A DNA stretch of 5,578 nt from an uncultured Lachnospiraceae bacterium (GTDB lineage Bacteria; Bacillota; Clostridia; Lachnospirales; Lachnospiraceae). The notes below the pieces were generated by a model. The model made no database searches. It had not been told where the DNA came from and saw only the letters and a program-made list of their open reading frames with translations. A program made the position numbers and the translations under genes. The stretch is from NCBI GenBank assembly GCA_910585395.1, contig CAJUCK010000041.1, forward strand, positions 4,049 to 9,626, in the 5' to 3' direction. Of this stretch, positions 1 to 5,578 are shown piece by piece. Each line of letters begins with the position of its first letter. The stretch's first letter is position 1.

Positions 1-3000
1 AGCGTACCGATAGTGCCCGCACGATAAGTCTGGCCATAGCCAAAAATAACCTCGCAGTAGGCATGCGCCTTACTCTGATATTCTCCAGAGAAATTCAGGT
101 CAATATCTGGTTCTTTGTTTCCCTTGAATCCCAGGAAGGTCTCAAAAGGAATGTCAAACCCCTCTTTTACCAAAGGTTTTCCGCATACCGGACAGTTTTT
201 ATCAGGCATATCGCACCCGGCGCGTCCAGCATATGCTTTGACTTCCTGGGAATCAAAATCACTGTAATGGCATGATTGGCAATAATAGTGGGGAGACAGT
301 GGATTTACCTCTGTGATCCCAGACATAGTAGCAACAAAAGATGAGCCTACTGAACCACGCGAACCTACCAGATAACCATCTTCATTAGATTTCCAAACCA
401 GCTTCTGAGCAATGATATACATCACGGCATAGCCGTTAGAAATGATAGAATTCAATTCACGTTCCAGACGTTCCTGCACAATCTCTGGAAGTTTGTCTCC
501 ATAAATTTTATGTGCCTTATTATAACAGATATCGCGCAGCATCTGGTCTGAATTTTCAATAACTGGAGGGCATTTGTCCGGACGTACAGGCGCTATTTTC
601 TCACACATATCTGCAATTTTATTCGTATTGGTGATAACCACTTCTTCCGCCTTTTCACTGCCCAAATACTCAAATTCTTTCAGCATTTCCTCTGTAGTCC
701 GCAAAAACAAGGGCGCCTGGTCATCTGCATCCTTGAATCCTTTTCCAGCCATGATAATCCGGCGGTACACTTCATCTTCCGGGTCCAGAAAATGCACGTC
801 GCAAGTCGCAACTACCAGCTTATGAAATTCTTCTCCCAGTTTCACAATTCGTCGATTGATATCTTTTAATTCTTCTTCTGAAGATACCTGAGGACTGTCT
901 CCTCTCAGCATAAAAGCATTGTTTCCCAGAGGCTGAATTTCCAGATAATCGTAAAAACGCACCAGTCTTGCAATTTCTTCTTCAGAATTTCCACGCAGAA
1001 TTGCCTGGTATAATTCTCCTGCCTCACAAGCTGAGCCGATAAGCAATCCTTCGCGGTACTTTAAAAATTCACTTTTAGGAATTCGGGGCTGTCTGTGAAA
1101 ATAAGTCAGGTGAGCTTTTGAAACCAGCCGATAGAGATTAATTCGTCCCGTGTCATTGGTGGCAAGAATAATGGCATGGTGGCTCGGCAGCTTCTTAATA
1201 TTATCTATCGAAGTATTTCCCATCTGGTTAATTTGTTCTAAGGTTGTAATCTCCCTGATTTTTAGCATTTCCATAAATTTGAGGAATATTTCTGCAGTAC
1301 ATGCGGCATCATCTACGGCGCGGTGATGATTTTCCAGAGAAATTTTCAAAGCTTTTGCCACAGTATCCAATTTAAACCGGTTGAGCTGGGGCATCAATAC
1401 ACGAGCAAGCGCAACTGTATCAATAACTGTATATTCACAGGGAATTCCCTGTTTTTCACAGTTTCGACTGATAAAGCTCATATCAAACCCAGCGTTGTGG
1501 GCTACCATAATCGCACCTTCACAAAATTTAACAAATTCTGGAAGTATTTCTTCGATCTTGGGAGCATTTAGCACCATGTCATCTCGAATACTCGTTAATT
1601 CTTCAATTTTAAATGGAATCGGAACTTCTGGATTGACAAAAGTTGAAAAGCGATCGATAATCTTCCCGCCAGCTACCTTTACTGCGCCAATTTCAATAAT
1701 TTTGTTGTTTGCTGGGGAGAATCCAGTAGTTTCCAGGTCAAAGACTACATAAATATCATCCAGGCTCTGTCCTTTTGGATTCTCAATAATATTTTTCAGG
1801 TCGTCCACAAGATAAGCTTCCACACCATAAAGAATTTTAAAATCATCTTCTGGTGATACCGCATGATTGGCATCTGGAAATGCCTGAACATCTCCATGGT
1901 CTGTCACTGCGATTGCGGAATGTCCCCATTTTTGAGCCCGCTTAATGATATCCTTCACCTCAGAGACACCATCCATATCACTCATCTTTGTATGGCAGTG
2001 CAGTTCCACACGTTTTTGGGGGCTGGTATCCATCCTGCTTATGGTAAAATCCTGAATCTTTTTCATTCCTGCAATGGAGCCGATGGTAAGCTCTCCGTCA
2101 AACCGGTCAATCGTGGTAACGCCTTTAATTTTTAAAAATACTCCTTTTTTGACCTCAGCCGTAATGTCAGGCACAAATTCGTTTTTGGAAAACATTTTTA
2201 CCATAATGGTATCTGTAAAATCTGTGACAGAAAACATAATTATGGTCTTCTCATTGCGGATTTCTCTGGTTTCCAGATTTAAAATCTTCCCTTTGATTAC
2301 CACCTCTCCCATTTCACCTGCAATCTGATCTATGGCGACAGCATCTTCTTCAAAATCACGGCCGTATACCACATCAGGATTGTCAGAACGCTTAAAGCTG
2401 CCGCCAGAAAAGCCCCCGCGGCCTCTGTTTCCAGAAAAGCCCCTTTTGCTGTGATTGTCAGTCTGTTTAGGAGGCGGCATAGTTTCCTGGATTGAGCCGG
2501 CAAGCAGAACAGAATCTGGAGTAAAGGGAGCTCCTTCCAAAGCTTGTCCGCCCTCTTTTGGCGCTGGATTATTTTCTGTTTCAGAAATCATGTTCTCCGA
2601 ATCTGTTTTTCCAATCGAAGAATTGGAGATAATGGTATGTACTTCATTTTGTATAAGAAGATCGCTGTTCTGCCTATGTTTCTTTTCTGCCAGCTCTTTG
2701 TAATGAATCTGAATATCCACATCCAGACCGCATCTCTCACAAATAATTTTTTCCAGAATCTGTACCATTTCCTCGGATTTCTGCCTTGCCACTACGGAAT
2801 CTTCCAAAGTAAGCATTAATTTTCTATCTTCGGGAAATTCCATTTTTGACGTCTTTAGCAGACTATCGCGGTAAACCATCATCAATTTCTGAGGATTATA
2901 CTGGCCAGAAAGCCGAAATTTTTCAATAATTTTTACGGAAAGCTCATGATTTGGAAAAAGCTGTTTTTTAATATCCTTTTCCAGGCGAAAAATCCGATTC

Positions 3001-3152
3001 TTTTCAATGAGTCTGGAACTTAACAGATATACCCTCAGGCGGTCTCTCTGCCGGTTCGTAGATACTTTTGTAACCTCAACCTCTGCCAGCAGATGTTCCA
3101 TCTCTGAGGGAACCCTTAAATCTGGAAATACGTCAAAAAACAGCTTACTCAT
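1..3152 (-). CDS. polC: DNA polymerase III PolC-type alpha subunit, 5' two thirds (3' end beyond window)
   Basis: Replicative DNA polymerase of Firmicutes, combining 5'-3' synthesis with 3'-5' proofreading. The frame is open from ATG at 3150-3152 to the left edge (1050 codons; family proteins are usually about 1430-1500). Domains seen in order: N-terminal domains (about 1-185); a low-complexity linker (about 190-262) with a Gly/Arg/Phe stretch at 237-251; an OB fold (about 275-375); the first part of PHP with HCH at 385-387; an inserted DEDDh exonuclease (about 467-630) with D472/E474 in FDLETTG, D557 in AHNAGFD and H610/D615 in HRAVDDA; the second part of PHP; then the polymerase core. In the core, GSRGSVGSSF is at 930-939, a four-cysteine zinc site is at C958/C961/C987/C990, and the catalytic aspartates of PDIDLNF are D1016 and D1018. 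The sequence ends at RAGTIGT, so the fingers, beta-clamp-binding and C-terminal domains lie outside. It starts 4 bases after the ispG stop. No frameshift was seen in the translated part. Confidence 0.97.
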   Translation of the reverse strand, partial: MSKLFFDVFPDLRVPSEMEHLLAEVEVTKVSTNRQRDRLRVYLLSSRLIEKNRIFRLEKDIKKQLFPNHELSVKIIEKFRLSGQYNPQKLMMVYRDSLLKTSKMEFPEDRKLMLTLEDSVVARQKSEEMVQILEKIICERCGLDVDIQIHYKELAEKKHRQNSDLLIQNEVHTIISNSSIGKTDSENMISETENNPAPKEGGQALEGAPFTPDSVLLAGSIQETMPPPKQTDNHSKRGFSGNRGRGGFSGGSFKRSDNPDVVYGRDFEEDAVAIDQIAGEMGEVVIKGKILNLETREIRNEKTIIMFSVTDFTDTIMVKMFSKNEFVPDITAEVKKGVFLKIKGVTTIDRFDGELTIGSIAGMKKIQDFTISRMDTSPQKRVELHCHTKMSDMDGVSEVKDIIKRAQKWGHSAIAVTDHGDVQAFPDANHAVSPEDDFKILYGVEAYLVDDLKNIIENPKGQSLDDIYVVFDLETTGFSPANNKIIEIGAVKVAGGKIIDRFSTFVNPEVPIPFKIEELTSIRDDMVLNAPKIEEILPEFVKFCEGAIMVAHNAGFDMSFISRNCEKQGIPCEYTVIDTVALARVLMPQLNRFKLDTVAKALKISLENHHRAVDDAACTAEIFLKFMEMLKIREITTLEQINQMGNTSIDNIKKLPSHHAIILATNDTGRINLYRLVSKAHLTYFHRQPRIPKSEFLKYREGLLIGSACEAGELYQAILRGNSEEEIARLVRFYDYLEIQPLGNNAFMLRGDSPQVSSEEELKDINRRIVKLGEEFHKLVVATCDVHFLDPEDEVYRRIIMAGKGFKDADDQAPLFLRTTEEMLKEFEYLGSEKAEEVVITNTNKIADMCEKIAPVRPDKCPPVIENSDQMLRDICYNKAHKIYGDKLPEIVQERLERELNSIISNGYAVMYIIAQKLVWKSNEDGYLVGSRGSVGSSFVATMSGITEVNPLSPHYYCQSCHYSDFDSQEVKAYAGRAGCDMPDKNCPVCGKPLVKEGFDIPFETFLGFKGNKEPDIDLNFSGEYQSKAHAYCEVIFGYGQTYRAGTIGT

Positions 3153-3156
3153 ATGT

Positions 3157-4224
3157 TTATTCACTCCAATGCAGCAATTCATTGCGAAGCTCTGAAAGCA
3201 ATTGATCTTCTTTTACTTTTTTATAAATTTCTCCATGCTTTATAATCAGACCTTCACCTATGCCCCCTGCAATACCTATGTCAGCTTCTTTTGCCTCGCC
3301 AGGTCCATTCACTACACACCCCATTACTGCTACTTTTAAATTCAGTGGAATATCACGCACCATATTCTCTACCTGATTTGCCAGCCCTATCAAATCTATC
3401 TGGGTTCTGCCGCAGGTTGGACAGGATACCACTTCTATCCCACCTTTACGAATTCCTAAAGTTCTCAAAATAATTTTTGCAGACTTGATTTCTTCCAGAG
3501 GATCTCCTGTAAGCGATACGCGAATAGTGTCTCCAATTCCCTGGCTTAAGATCATCCCAAGACCAATGGCAGATTTGATATTTCCACTGGTAATGGTTCC
3601 AGATTCGGTGATTCCCACGTGCAGGGGATAGTCTGTCTGATCTGCAATCAGTTCATGCGCCCTGACACACATAAGCACATCCGAAGATTTAATACTTATA
3701 ACCAGATTGTCATATCCAAGTTCTTCTATCATGTGTACCTTATTAAGAGCGCTTTCCACAATACCTTCTGCTGTGACACCATTATATTTTTCTACCAGCT
3801 CTTTTTCCAGAGAACCGCTGTTGACGCCTACACGGATAGGGATACGGCGTTCTTTTGCCACATCAATGACTGCCTGAATCCGCTCCTTTGCGCCGATATT
3901 GCCAGGATTGATTCGAATTTTATCTGCGCCATGTTCCATTGCGGCAATAGCAAGACGATAGTCAAAGTGGATATCCGCTACCAAAGGAATGGTAATCCCT
4001 TTTTTGATTTCCTCCAATGCCCTTGCCGCTTCCATAGTGGGAACTGCACAGCGGATAATTTCGCATCCTGCGGCAGTAAGCTGCTGAATCTGGGCAATGG
4101 TACCTCTGATATCTTCAGTATGAGTATTTGTCATAGACTGTATTAAAATTGGATGTTCTCCGCCAATCCAGCGATTGCCAATTCTGACCTCTTTTGTATA
4201 TTTTCTCGCGATCTGATTTTCCAT
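3157..4224 (-). CDS. ispG: 4-hydroxy-3-methylbut-2-enyl diphosphate synthase (IspG/GcpE)
   Basis: Cytosolic [4Fe-4S] enzyme of the MEP isoprenoid pathway. It reductively opens 2-C-methyl-D-erythritol 2,4-cyclodiphosphate to HMBPP, with electrons from ferredoxin or flavodoxin. The 355-residue protein is complete and has the short bacterial form: a TIM-barrel N-terminal domain and a C-terminal Fe-S domain, without the insert domain of plant-type enzymes. Visible barrel motifs are QSMTNT (29-34), ADIHFDYRLA (83-92), RINPGNIG (104-111) and GITESG (204-209). The cluster ligands are C268 and C271 in SCPTCGRT and C303 in MGCVVNGPGE. E310, at the end of that motif, matches the glutamate known as the fourth iron ligand in the family. 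The ATG at 4222-4224 follows a good ribosome binding site and lies 12 bases after the rseP stop. The gene runs to within 4 bases of polC. All key residues are present and nothing looks broken. Confidence 0.98.
   Translation of the reverse strand: MENQIARKYTKEVRIGNRWIGGEHPILIQSMTNTHTEDIRGTIAQIQQLTAAGCEIIRCAVPTMEAARALEEIKKGITIPLVADIHFDYRLAIAAMEHGADKIRINPGNIGAKERIQAVIDVAKERRIPIRVGVNSGSLEKELVEKYNGVTAEGIVESALNKVHMIEELGYDNLVISIKSSDVLMCVRAHELIADQTDYPLHVGITESGTITSGNIKSAIGLGMILSQGIGDTIRVSLTGDPLEEIKSAKIILRTLGIRKGGIEVVSCPTCGRTQIDLIGLANQVENMVRDIPLNLKVAVMGCVVNGPGEAKEADIGIAGGIGEGLIIKHGEIYKKVKEDQLLSELRNELLHWSE
3162..3167 (-). promoter_or_regulatory. polC ribosome binding site inside the ispG 3' end
   Basis: On the minus strand GGAGTG lies 9 bases before the polC ATG at 3150-3152. 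It sits within the last codons of ispG (TGG AGT GAA, stop at 3157-3159). This supports the chosen polC start and suggests coupling between ispG termination and polC initiation. The call is by inspection only. Confidence 0.7.
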
Positions 4225-4233
4225 TCCTGTATT

Positions 4234-4238
4234 CTCCT
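4234..4238 (-). promoter_or_regulatory. ispG ribosome binding site overlapping the rseP stop
   Basis: AGGAG on the minus strand, 9 bases before the ispG ATG at 4222-4224. It shares bases with the rseP TAG stop (4237-4239), so a ribosome ending on rseP would be released on this site. A second AGGA directly abuts the ATG and is too close to serve. It supports the ispG start. Confidence 0.75.
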
Positions 4239-4686
4239 ATATGATATTGCGGATATCATTAAACATCACAAATACCATCAGCGCCATCAAGGCTACCAAT
4301 CCTACAAAATGCACCATTCCCTCTTTTTCAGGGTCTAGTTTCTTCCTGCGTACAGCCTCAATAATCAAAAACAGCAGGCGTCCTCCATCCAGCGCTGGAA
4401 TAGGAAGGAGATTCATAATGCCAAGGTTTGCCGAAAGAAAAATAGAAAAATTTACCATGCTCAAAATGGCAAGCCCGATTCCGCCTGCCGACTCACTGGT
4501 ATCGTAGGTATCACCCATTACTTTTACGATTCCCACCGGGCCAGACAAATCATTTAAGCCCACTTTGCCGGTTACCAGCATCCGAAGACTTTCTATGGTA
4601 TTGCTGATCCAGTAGTTTACCTCATAGAAACTATGAGAAATAGTCTGCAAAAATGATCCGCGTACACGGTAAGGGCTTCCATTCAT
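4237..4686 (-). CDS. RseP C-terminal piece: LDG-motif membrane domain
   Basis: An open frame of 149 codons from ATG at 4684-4686, ending in TAG at 4237-4239. It holds LSGPVGIV (47-54), a conserved family block, then hydrophobic segments at about 68-95 and 122-142. NLLPIPALDGGRL (92-104) contains the LDG motif whose aspartate provides the third zinc ligand in S2P proteases. The ATG overlaps the first frame's stop by four bases (ATGA), a layout often used for coupled translation. However, this methionine sits in the middle of the normal RseP sequence, and no strong ribosome binding site lies upstream (only GGCAGAGAA and TCTGGGA). I read it as the remainder of a broken gene rather than a designed second gene, but independent translation is possible. 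Confidence 0.55.
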   Translation of the reverse strand: MNGSPYRVRGSFLQTISHSFYEVNYWISNTIESLRMLVTGKVGLNDLSGPVGIVKVMGDTYDTSESAGGIGLAILSMVNFSIFLSANLGIMNLLPIPALDGGRLLFLIIEAVRRKKLDPEKEGMVHFVGLVALMALMVFVMFNDIRNII

Positions 4687-5270
4687 TCCCAGAAGTTCTC
4701 TGCCGCTTTCTTTATCCAGTTTGGTGTTAAAGATGCTGTATAGCGTTTCCCCTCCCGCTCATATTCTATTTCCACTTTTTCGCCGGGGTGAAACATGGAA
4801 AACTTGCTGATTTCCCGGAAAAAATGAATGCGGGAGCCATTCATGGAAATGATTTCATCGCCTTCTAAAAGCCCTGCTTCTTCTGCTGGGAATCCTTCCC
4901 GTACACTGGACAAAACGGGACTGTCATATCCCACACTTGCCATGATAATCAGCGCAAAAATCCACGCCATAATAAAATTAAACACAGGACCAGCCGCAAC
5001 TACACTGATTCGTGCCCAGACAGATTTGCTGTTGAAAGATCCTTCGTCCTGGCTTTCTCCGTCTTCTCCCTCCATCATGCAGGCGCCTCCAAATGGAAGT
5101 AGTTTCAGGGAATATTTCGTCTCCCCTCTGGTAAATCCTACCAGAGTAGGCCCCAGCCCAAGGCAGAACTCGTTGACCTTAATTCCATTTTTCTTTGCCA
5201 GAAGAAAATGACCAAGCTCATGAAATAAAATAATAATACTGAAAATTAAAAGTGCAATTAAAATATTCAA
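4683..5270 (-). CDS. RseP N-terminal piece: zinc motif and PDZ-like region
   Basis: From the TTG start this piece is 195 residues. Residues 1-16 are a hydrophobic membrane segment running straight into HELGH (17-21), the zinc-binding and catalytic motif. NEFCLGLGPTL (33-43) and LLPFGG (57-62) are typical of the family. A second hydrophobic segment follows around AAGPVFNF (92-99) to about 115. A PDZ-like region with PAEEAGLLEGDEIISMNG (128-145) runs to about 180. Residues 184-195 are out of frame and unlike the family. The last TM half of the active site (LDG) is missing, so this piece alone should not be proteolytically active. TTG is preferred over the longer GTG because it gives MNILIALLIF, the usual family N-terminus, and has AGGTGG 5 bases upstream. 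Confidence 0.6.
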   Translation of the reverse strand: MNILIALLIFSIIILFHELGHFLLAKKNGIKVNEFCLGLGPTLVGFTRGETKYSLKLLPFGGACMMEGEDGESQDEGSFNSKSVWARISVVAAGPVFNFIMAWIFALIIMASVGYDSPVLSSVREGFPAEEAGLLEGDEIISMNGSRIHFFREISKFSMFHPGEKVEIEYEREGKRYTASLTPNWIKKAAENFWE

Positions 5271-5272
5271 AC

Positions 5273-5578
5273 TTACCACCTGCTCTCTATATAGGCATAA
5301 ACTTCTGCCTCAGTCTCAAGAATCTTATCCACATTAGGATGTTCTGAAAATGAACAATGCTCCATACATGCTTCTATCAGCTCTGGGATCTGAAGAAATG
5401 AAATTTTCTTTTCTAAAAATAATGCTACTGCTTTTTCATTTGCAGCATTGTATGCAGTTGGAATATTTCCCCCCCGCTTCATTGCCAAAAATGCAAGCTT
5501 TAGTCCCTGGAATGTATCAAGATCTGGTTCTTCAAAAGTAAGGCTGGCAAGTTCATAGAAATTCAGCCGTTTTCCTGA
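5273..5578 (-). CDS. dxr: 1-deoxy-D-xylulose 5-phosphate reductoisomerase, C-terminal 101 residues
   Basis: Dxr (IspC) converts 1-deoxy-D-xylulose 5-phosphate to 2-C-methyl-D-erythritol 4-phosphate with NADPH, the first committed step of the MEP pathway. Only the 3' end is in the window; the frame is open to the right edge. The visible part begins at SGKRLNFYELASLTF and continues with EEPDLDTFQGLKLA and GGNIPTAYNAANEKAVALF. These blocks characterise the C-terminal helical domain of the family. The NADPH-binding domain and the metal and substrate residues lie upstream and cannot be judged. It ends in SRW with TAA at 5273-5275, two bases before the preferred rseP start. Dxr and IspG are in the same pathway, which fits a shared operon. 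Confidence 0.95.
   Translation of the reverse strand, partial: SGKRLNFYELASLTFEEPDLDTFQGLKLAFLAMKRGGNIPTAYNAANEKAVALFLEKKISFLQIPELIEACMEHCSFSEHPNVDKILETEAEVYAYIESRW
5276..5281 (-). promoter_or_regulatory. rseP ribosome binding site deciding a TTG start
   Basis: AGGTGG on the minus strand, 5 bases before TTG at 5268-5270. It overlaps the final codons of dxr (AGG TGG, then TAA at 5273-5275). The GTG at 5277-5279, the longest possible start, lies inside this site and has only a weak AGAGAG upstream, so the TTG is the better start. The 2-base gap between the dxr stop and this start points to translational coupling. Confidence 0.6.

Larger units (their letters stand above)
4237..5270 (-). pseudogene. 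rseP: RseP-family site-2 zinc metalloprotease, split by a one-base frame change
   Basis: Membrane-embedded protease of the RseP/RasP/SpoIVFB-like S2P family (MEROPS M50). Family members cut anti-sigma factors and leftover signal peptides within the membrane. The gene is in two frames. The first frame carries HELGH and a PDZ-like region and stops at 4683-4685. The second starts its recognisable match at about 4719 and carries the LDG membrane motif. In the first frame the text reads TP-NWIKKAAENFWE-stop; one frame over, the same bases read LDKESGRELLG, which joins smoothly to MNGSPYRVRG. The missing base is probably an A in the AAA run read from 4720-4722 (CCA-AAA-CTG expected, CCA-AAC-TGG present). 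Restoring it gives 344 residues, a normal family length. Possible explanations are a sequencing or assembly error, a true lesion, or two coupled proteins. The start chosen is TTG at 5268-5270; GTG at 5277-5279 is the alternative. Confidence 0.85.

Noticed and set aside
380..390. Atypical residues in PolC motifs, such as HCH at 385-387 instead of HLH
   Set aside because: The metal-binding histidines are kept and only the middle residue differs, which is ordinary variation and not a sign of loss of the PHP site.
1381..1752. Plus-strand open frame of 123 codons
   Set aside because: It is antisense to the PolC exonuclease domain and explained by the codon pattern of the real gene. No recognisable domain.
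3619..4146. Plus-strand open frame of 175 codons, the longest on that strand
   Set aside because: It lies wholly antisense to ispG, whose motifs and cluster cysteines are intact. Its translation is rich in Cys, Phe and His, with no family I recognise and no clear ribosome binding site. It is a shadow frame.
4716..4724. Programmed -1 frameshift site in rseP
   Set aside because: A -1 slip would restore the frame, but the local bases A CCA AAC do not allow good tandem re-pairing, and I saw no clear stem-loop or strong internal binding site. Programmed recoding is not needed in this family.
4828..5211. Plus-strand open frame of 127 codons opposite rseP
   Set aside because: It is antisense to the PDZ and metalloprotease region, with a Ser/Pro-rich composition typical of a shadow frame.

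Overview
The window is one minus-strand gene cluster read from right to left: dxr (3' end only), rseP, ispG, polC (5' two thirds only). Every gene points the same way and the gaps are between 2 and 12 bases, so it looks like the inside of a single operon. No promoter or terminator is visible, and neither end of the transcript lies in the window. The many plus-strand open frames are antisense shadows of these four genes.

The organism is a low-to-moderate GC Firmicute. The polymerase is PolC, the Gram-positive replicase with an exonuclease inserted in its PHP domain, and the ribosome binding sites are purine-rich. The order dxr-rseP-ispG-polC and the style of the proteins (the RseP N-terminus, and a PolC N-terminal region with a linker ending in NPDVVYGRDFE) suggest the Lachnospiraceae (Clostridium cluster XIVa). 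This is recognition from memory, not a database match.

Layout: 5273-5578 is the last 101 codons of dxr (second step of the MEP isoprenoid pathway). 4237-5270 is rseP, the site-2 intramembrane metalloprotease. It is split by a one-base frame change near 4719-4724, giving a piece with the zinc-binding HELGH and PDZ region and a piece with the LDG-containing membrane region. 3157-4224 is a complete ispG (a late MEP-pathway Fe-S enzyme). 1-3152 is the first 1050 codons of polC, which runs off the left edge just after the catalytic PDIDLNF motif.

The cluster joins isoprenoid precursor synthesis (Dxr, IspG), membrane proteolysis (RseP) and chromosome replication (PolC). Stops and starts are tightly packed, and the ribosome binding sites of rseP, ispG and polC all lie inside or at the end of the preceding gene, so translational coupling is likely. 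I see no new defence, mobile or RNA system here. The features most worth checking are the split rseP and the Gly/Arg-rich linker in PolC.
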